NCBI GenBank assembly: GCA_965200535.1
Contig: CBDAUF010000001.1
Coordinates: 310,001-374,000, forward strand
Reading direction: 5' to 3'
Origin: MPNO01 sp965200535
Lineage (GTDB): Bacteria > Pseudomonadota > Alphaproteobacteria > MPNO01
DNA length: 64,000 nt
The position numbers and the translations under genes were made by a program. Shown here piece by piece: positions 59,191-64,000 of this stretch. Every line of letters begins with the position of its first letter. Position 1 is the first letter of the stretch. The notes below the pieces were generated by a model that saw only the letters and a list, made by a program, of their open reading frames with translations, had not been told where the DNA came from and searched no databases.

Positions 59191-61497
59191 TCACGGCGCC
59201 CTCGCCGCCTCGACCGCGGCAAGCACGCGCTCCGGCGTCGCCGGCGGATCGAGGCGCACGAAGCGGCGGCAGTCCGCGACCGCAGAGACCGCGTCGCGGA
59301 TCGCGAGCCAGACCGAGAGCGCCAGCATCAAAGGCGGTTCGCCCACCGCCTTGGAGCGAAAGATCGTCGGACGGCGGTTTGGCGCGTGCTCGAGAATGTG
59401 GACATTGAAGACCGGAGGCACGTCGCGGCTGCCCGGGATCTTGTAGGTCGAGGGGCCGTGCGTCCGGAGCCGGCCGTCCCCGTCCCACCAGAGTTCCTCC
59501 ATCGTCACCCAGCCCAGGCCCTGCACGAACCCACCTTCGATCTGGCCGAGATCGATCGCCGGGTTCAGCGAGGATCCGCAGTCTTCAATCATGTCGGCGC
59601 GCAGCACCCGATTCTCTCCGGTCAGCGTATCGATCGCGACCTCGGCGATGCACGCGCCGTAGACATAGTAATAGAACGGTTGGCCCCGCATCTTCTGCCC
59701 GTCCCAGTGGAGGTCGGGGGTGCGGTAGAAGCCGGTCGACGACAGCGAGACCTGCTGCTCCCAGCATTTCTGAGCCAGGTCGGCGAAGGCGAGGCTCCGG
59801 TTACCGGCATAGACCCGGTTGTCGGCGAAACTGATCTCGTCCGGCTCGACCCCGAAATGTCCGGCCGCGACTCCGGCCATCCGCTCCTTTATTCGGGCGG
59901 CGGCGTCGAGCGTCGCCATACCGTTGAGGTCGGATCCGGAGGATGCGGCGGTGGCCGACGTGTTGGGCACCTTGTCGGTCGAGGCCGCGGAGACCCTGAT
60001 GCAGTCGAGGTCGATCCGGAACACCTCCGAGACTACCTGGGCGACCTTCACATAAAGCCCCTGCCCCATCTCGGTGCCGCCGTGGTTGAGATGGACGCTG
60101 CCGTCGGTATAGACGTGGACCAGCGCGCCCGCCTGGTTGAGGCTGGGCACATTGAAGGAGACGCCGAACTTGATCGGCATCATCGCGATGCCCTTCTTGA
60201 TCACCGGGCTTACCGCGTTGAACGCTGCGATCTCCTTCTTTCGCTTCTCGTATCCCGCTTTCTCCGACAGCCGCCCGACCACCTCCTCGATAAGGTTGTC
60301 GTGGACGACCTGGCCGTAGGGGGTCACGTTCCGGGGTGCCGCGCCGTAGTAGTTGGTCCGCCGGACCGCGTCGACATCGACCCCCAGCGTCCGTGCGATA
60401 TGCTCGATCACGGTTTCCATGGCCGCCATTCCCTGCGGGGCGCCGAAGCCGCGAAATGCGGTGTTGGAGACCGTATTGGTCTTGCAGCAATAGCCGCGGA
60501 ACAATGCGTTCGGAATGTCGTAGCAGTTGTCGGCGTGGCACAGCGCGCGCGTCATCACCGAAGGCGAAAGGTCGGCGACGTTTCCGGCCCGGGCGGCGAA
60601 CAGGATGTCGAGTCCGGCGATGCGGCCGTCGTCGTCGAACCCGGCCTCGTAACGGAACAGGAAGTCGTGCCGCTTGCCGGTGACAACCATGTCCTCGTCG
60701 CGCGCGAGGCGGAGCTTGACCGGCAGACCCGACGCGCGGGCGAGCATGGCGGCAACCGCGGCGACGCCGGTCGCCTGGCTTTCCTTGCCGCCGAAACCGC
60801 CGCCCATCCGCCGCACCTCGACGGTGACCGCGTTGGCCGGGACGCCGAGCGTGCGTGCCACCCCGTGCTGGACCTCCGTCGGGTGCTGGGTCGAGGAATA
60901 GACCTGCATGTCGGCCTCTTCCCGCGGCACGGCAAGCGCGACCTGCCCTTCGAGATAGAAGTGGTCCTGCCCGCCGCAGCCGGCCTCGCCCGAGACACGA
61001 TGCGGCGCGGCGGCGATCGCAGCCGCCGCGTCGCCGCGCTTCATGACCTGTGGGTCCGAAACATAGGCTTTGCGCGCCAGCGCATCCTCGATTGCAAGCA
61101 CCGGTTCCAAAATCCGGTATTCGACCGTCACCAGCGCCGCCGCGAGACGCGCCGTGTCGCGGTCGACGGCGGAAACCGCGGCGACAGGGTGGCCGACATA
61201 CTCGACGGCGCCCTCGGCGAGGACGGGTTCGCCCCGGAACACCGGCGCCACATCGTTGACACCGGGTATGTCGGCGGCGGCGATCACCGCGCTCACACCC
61301 GGAACCGCGCGCGCCCTAGCGCAATCGATGGACAGGATTTGCGCATGGGGATGCGGGCTGGTTGCGAGCCATGCTTCCTGGGTCCTGGGAAGGACTGGCA
61401 TGTCGTCGATATAGACCGCGCTTCCGGTGACGTGCATGGCGGCACTCTCGTGCGGCCAGGCTCGGTGCACACCTCCTCTGAACGCGGCAGCGGTCAC
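59191..61497 (-). CDS. xdhB: Xanthine dehydrogenase molybdopterin-binding subunit
   Basis: 768 residues from a GTG start overlapping the xdhA stop by four bases. HVTGSAVYIDDMPVLPRT opens the N-terminal domain. Then come GGQDHFYLEGQVALA (glutamine/molybdenum region), GGGFGGKESQATGVAA, AFRGFGAPQGMAAMET, GGTEMGQGLYVKVAQV, GSDLNGMATLDAA, and the catalytic glutamate in FRSKAVGEPPLMLALSVW. These match XdhB closely. With XdhA it oxidises hypoxanthine and xanthine to urate in the cytoplasm with NAD+. The XdhC maturation factor gene is not in the window. The ABC importer operon lies just downstream on the same strand. Confidence 0.95.
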   Translation of the reverse strand: MTAAAFRGGVHRAWPHESAAMHVTGSAVYIDDMPVLPRTQEAWLATSPHPHAQILSIDCARARAVPGVSAVIAAADIPGVNDVAPVFRGEPVLAEGAVEYVGHPVAAVSAVDRDTARLAAALVTVEYRILEPVLAIEDALARKAYVSDPQVMKRGDAAAAIAAAPHRVSGEAGCGGQDHFYLEGQVALAVPREEADMQVYSSTQHPTEVQHGVARTLGVPANAVTVEVRRMGGGFGGKESQATGVAAVAAMLARASGLPVKLRLARDEDMVVTGKRHDFLFRYEAGFDDDGRIAGLDILFAARAGNVADLSPSVMTRALCHADNCYDIPNALFRGYCCKTNTVSNTAFRGFGAPQGMAAMETVIEHIARTLGVDVDAVRRTNYYGAAPRNVTPYGQVVHDNLIEEVVGRLSEKAGYEKRKKEIAAFNAVSPVIKKGIAMMPIKFGVSFNVPSLNQAGALVHVYTDGSVHLNHGGTEMGQGLYVKVAQVVSEVFRIDLDCIRVSAASTDKVPNTSATAASSGSDLNGMATLDAAARIKERMAGVAAGHFGVEPDEISFADNRVYAGNRSLAFADLAQKCWEQQVSLSSTGFYRTPDLHWDGQKMRGQPFYYYVYGACIAEVAIDTLTGENRVLRADMIEDCGSSLNPAIDLGQIEGGFVQGLGWVTMEELWWDGDGRLRTHGPSTYKIPGSRDVPPVFNVHILEHAPNRRPTIFRSKAVGEPPLMLALSVWLAIRDAVSAVADCRRFVRLDPPATPERVLAAVEAARAP

Positions 61498-62909
61498 AGC
61501 GCGAACACCGCGGTCGGCGCCCCTACCCCCTCCGATGTCTGGAGGTAGAGACGCTGCAGCAGATTGGCCGCCACCGCGCTGCGGTATCCGGCGCTCGCAC
61601 GGAAATCGTCGATGGGCTCGAAATCGTCCGCGATGGCCCGTCTCGCACGCTGGACCGCGGCGCCGTCCCAGACGCTGCCGATCAGGGCCCGTTCCGCCGC
61701 GCGGGCGCGCGCCGGGATCGCCGCCAGGCCACCGTAGGCGATTCGGGCGTCGCTAACCCGCCCGTCCTCGACGGTCAGACGGTAGGCTCCGATCACTGCC
61801 GATATATCCTGGTCATAGCGCTTCGAGACCTTGTAAGTGCGGAAGATGTGCCCCGCTGAGAGCCGGGGAAGACGGACGGAAGCGATGACCTCGTCCGGCC
61901 GCAACGCGGTCCTGCGATAGTCGAGGAAGAAATCCTCGACAGGCAGTTCCCGCACCCCGTCGGGGTTGCGGCGAACCAATACGGCATCGAGCGCAATCAG
62001 ACACGGGAGCATGTCGCCGATGGGCGATGCATTGCCGATATTGCCGCCGATGGTGCCGAGGTTGCGGATCTGGCGCGAACCGATACGCCGGATCAACTCC
62101 CCCACCCCCGGATATTCCCGGTCGAGCACCGGAAGCGCCCGCGTATATGTCACGGCAGCGCCGACCACGATCTCTCCATCGAGGACCTCAAGCCGGAGGA
62201 GCTCCTCGACCCGGGCGACGGAGATAATCGCGGGGAAGGCGCGGCGCTCCTTCGAAAAGAGGAGCCCGAGATCGGTGCCGCCGGCGAGGATCGGGGCGTC
62301 GGGGTGCGCGGCGCGGAGCGAGACCAGCTCGTCGAGCGTTCGCGGTGCGAAGAACGCCTGCCGCCCGGAGCGGTATTCCGGCCCGTGCTCGGGAGCCGGC
62401 GCAGAGAGGGTGGCGGGGAGCGCGCGCGCCGCCTTGCGGGCAGCATCGACGATCGGGCGGTAGCCCGTGCAGCGGCAGAGATTGCCGGCCAATGCGTCGT
62501 GGATCGCTGCGTCTTTCGCCGCCTCGCCGCCCAGTTGGAAGGCGTAGAGCGCCATCACGATCCCCGGCGTGCAGAACCCGCACTGGCTCGCGTTCGTCTC
62601 GATCATCGTCTGCTGGAGCGGATGGAGCCGGCCGTCTCCGGCCAAGCCCTCGACGGTGATCAGCGCCTTCCCGGCGAGTTGGGGGACTGCCATCAGACAG
62701 CTATTGACCGCCTCGTAGCGCATGCCGGCACCGTCGGGAACACCCAGAACCACCGTACAGGCGCCGCAATCCCCTTCGGCGCACCCCTCCTTCGCGCCGG
62801 TGAGGCTGCGTTCGGTCCTCAGCCAGTCGAGCACCGTCATCGTCGGCGGCACCCGCCGGATCTCGCAGGGTTCGCCGTTGAGCAGGATCTGGATCGATCG
62901 GCTGGCCAC
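61494..62909 (-). CDS. xdhA: Xanthine dehydrogenase FAD/[2Fe-2S] subunit
   Basis: 471 residues. Residues 1 to about 165 hold the two [2Fe-2S] sites: GCAEGDCGACTVVL plus the following cysteine (NSCLM), then CGFCTPG and CRCTGY. Residues about 190-471 are the FAD domain with ILAGGTDLGLLFSKE, IGSRQIRNLGTIGGNIGN and ASPIGDMLPCLIALDA, then the CO-dehydrogenase flavoprotein C-terminal part. It passes electrons from the molybdenum subunit to NAD+. It is coupled to xdhB. It starts 114 bases after the broken dehydratase gene on the same strand. Confidence 0.95.
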   Translation of the reverse strand: MASRSIQILLNGEPCEIRRVPPTMTVLDWLRTERSLTGAKEGCAEGDCGACTVVLGVPDGAGMRYEAVNSCLMAVPQLAGKALITVEGLAGDGRLHPLQQTMIETNASQCGFCTPGIVMALYAFQLGGEAAKDAAIHDALAGNLCRCTGYRPIVDAARKAARALPATLSAPAPEHGPEYRSGRQAFFAPRTLDELVSLRAAHPDAPILAGGTDLGLLFSKERRAFPAIISVARVEELLRLEVLDGEIVVGAAVTYTRALPVLDREYPGVGELIRRIGSRQIRNLGTIGGNIGNASPIGDMLPCLIALDAVLVRRNPDGVRELPVEDFFLDYRRTALRPDEVIASVRLPRLSAGHIFRTYKVSKRYDQDISAVIGAYRLTVEDGRVSDARIAYGGLAAIPARARAAERALIGSVWDGAAVQRARRAIADDFEPIDDFRASAGYRSAVAANLLQRLYLQTSEGVGAPTAVFAL

Positions 62910-63023
62910 TCTCCGCCGTTTCTCCGCTGGCCAATACAGCCCGCCGATTATAGGAGTGGCCCGACGCGCGCGGAAGCAAGGCGCCGGCGATATGGCGTGT
63001 CCGGGCGGATATGAACGGGTCCG

Positions 63024-63977
63024 CTATCCCGGCGCCCACGGCAACCTGTCGGGATCGATGTTGCCGCCGGTGACGATGACACCGACCCGCCTGCCGGCGA
63101 AGAGGCGACGATTTTTCAGGATTGCGGCGACGGCCACAGCGCTGGACGGCTCGATGACGATTTTCATGCGCGTCCAAACCAGTTTCATCGTATCGACAAT
63201 CTCCCGCTCGGAGACGGTTAGTATGTCGGCGACGCAGTTCGATACGAAATGCTAGGTCAAGGGGCTGAGCGGCGTTCTCAGCCCGTCAGCCACGGTATCG
63301 GGTTCATCGTCGGCAACGATCCGGCCGGCGCGGAGACTGCGCGCGGCATCGTCCGCCTGTTCCGGCTCGGCGGCATAGACTTCGGTGGTCGGCCCTGCGT
63401 CGGAAAGCGTGAGGCAGGTTCCGGACACCATGCCGCCGCCGCCGATCGGCGCGACGACGGCATCGAGGCCGCTCACCTGCTCGATCAGTTCGCGTGCGCA
63501 GGTGGCCTGACCGGCGATCACCCGTGCATCGTCGTACGGATGCACAAAATCGGCGCCGGTTTCCCTCTGGACCCTGGCGAAAGTCTCCTTGCGCGCAGAA
63601 AACGACGGCTCGCACTCGACGACATGGCCGCCGTATGCGGTCACCGCCCGCTTCTTCGCCGGCAGTGCGGTGCGCGGCATAACCGCATGGCAGGGAATGC
63701 CGCGCCGGGCAGCCGCGTAGCTCAGCGCCTGCGCATGGTTGCCGGAACTGTGGGTCGCGACTCCCCGTCGGGCCTCCCGGTCGGACAGGGAAAAAACAGC
63801 ATTCGCAGCGCCGCGCGCCTTGAACGCCCCGGTTCGCTGGAAGTTCTCGCATTTGAAGAACAGTTCGGCCCCCGCTCGGTCATCCAGAGATCCGGAGGTC
63901 ATCACCGGGGTCAGGTGAATATGAGGGGCAATCCGTTCGTGGGCTCGGAGGACGTCGTCATAACTCGGGACGAGCAT
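63024..63977 (-). pseudogene. Threonine/serine dehydratase-like gene interrupted by an in-frame TAG
   Basis: The first 241 codons encode a fold type II PLP enzyme with K53 in TGAFKARGAANA, the SSGNHAQALSYAA loop and the VAPIGGGGMVSG phosphate loop. The frame then meets TAG at 63254-63252 (after PLSPLT). Reading on in the same frame gives the missing C-terminal part of the family: ADILTVSEREIVDTM, then KIVIEPSSAVAVAAIL and VGVIVTGGNIDPDRLPW, ending at TAG 63026-63024. The restored length (about 316) is right for threonine dehydratase or serine racemase. A one-base change such as TGG or CAG to TAG explains it. AAGGAGG precedes the start, so expression signals are intact. TAG is a normal stop in other genes here, so read-through is not expected. 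A sequencing error is possible. Confidence 0.85.
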
Positions 63978-64000
63978 TTCCCATCCTCCTTGAGGGCAAG

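Noticed and set aside
63252..63254. Pyrrolysine or other read-through at the TAG in the dehydratase
   Set aside because: Several intact genes here (for example the fused FdsGB, gor, DAHP synthase and the binding protein) end in TAG, the enzyme family needs no pyrrolysine, and no pyl gene is present.
1..64000. CRISPR arrays, insertion sequences, integrases, phage genes, rRNA, tRNA
   Set aside because: Looked for repeats with regular spacing, terminal inverted repeats, transposase or integrase motifs and RNA gene landmarks; none seen by eye.

Overview
The window is GC-rich, gene-dense bacterial DNA (I did not compute the exact GC value). Genes are tightly packed, with ATGA/GTGA stop-start overlaps in nearly every operon. 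The gene content points to an Alphaproteobacterium, possibly Rhodospirillales-like. The indicators are an N-methylglutamate (methylamine) operon, a type II DAHP synthase, a cysS-cimA-trmJ-DUF3553 housekeeping block, a DksA-type zinc finger protein and an NAD-linked formate dehydrogenase. This placement is inference from gene content. I saw no rRNA, tRNA, CRISPR array, insertion sequence, integrase or phage gene.

Layout. (1) 1-5.7 kb, minus: methylamine operon mgsA-mgsB-mgsC-gmaS-mgdA(soxB-like)-mgdB(soxD-like), cut by the left edge. (2) 5.8-9.2 kb: DksA-like protein, divergent recQ and a Bcr/CflA-type transporter. (3) 9.3-14.3 kb: a two-subunit Rieske ring-hydroxylating dioxygenase divergent from two tandem UbiD-family decarboxylases. 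(4) 14.3-16.9 kb: tadA, a PuuD-like amidase, an RluB-type pseudouridine synthase and rsmD. (5) 16.9-29.1 kb: a catabolic block with a VanA-type Rieske oxygenase coupled to an IorA/IorB-type molybdenum hydroxylase and an ornithine cyclodeaminase-family protein, a divergent amidohydrolase, a second VanA-type oxygenase, and a molybdenum formate dehydrogenase (fused FdsG-FdsB, plus FdsA). (6) 29.2-37.8 kb: housekeeping genes DUF3553, trmJ, cimA, cysS, nadE, type II DAHP synthase and glutathione reductase. (7) 37.9-52.9 kb: accessory enzymes, including two luciferase-like oxidoreductases, VOC proteins, an orphan dioxygenase beta subunit, a threonine-dehydratase-like enzyme, an opine dehydrogenase-like enzyme, an orphan CoxL-type molybdenum subunit, an exporter, an amine/amino acid oxidase, an SDR, a second cyclodeaminase-family protein, and an AT-richer HNH nuclease gene that looks acquired. 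(8) 52.9-59 kb: a Dpp/Opp-type ABC importer whose last ATPase reads in frame into an SDR. (9) 59.2-64 kb: xdhAB, preceded by a threonine-dehydratase gene broken by an in-frame TAG.

Themes. One-carbon and nitrogen scavenging runs through the window. Methylamine is taken through gamma-glutamylmethylamide and N-methylglutamate. Two putative demethylating Rieske oxygenases would release formaldehyde, and formate dehydrogenase would recover NADH. Four molybdenum enzyme systems (IorAB-like, FdsA, CoxL-like, XdhAB) occur in 64 kb. No classical transcription factor was recognised. The points most worth checking are the ATPase-SDR fusion that hinges on a five-A run, the nonsense-interrupted dehydratase, the HNH nuclease with a possible reader domain, and the coupled Rieske/molybdenum-hydroxylase/formate dehydrogenase block.
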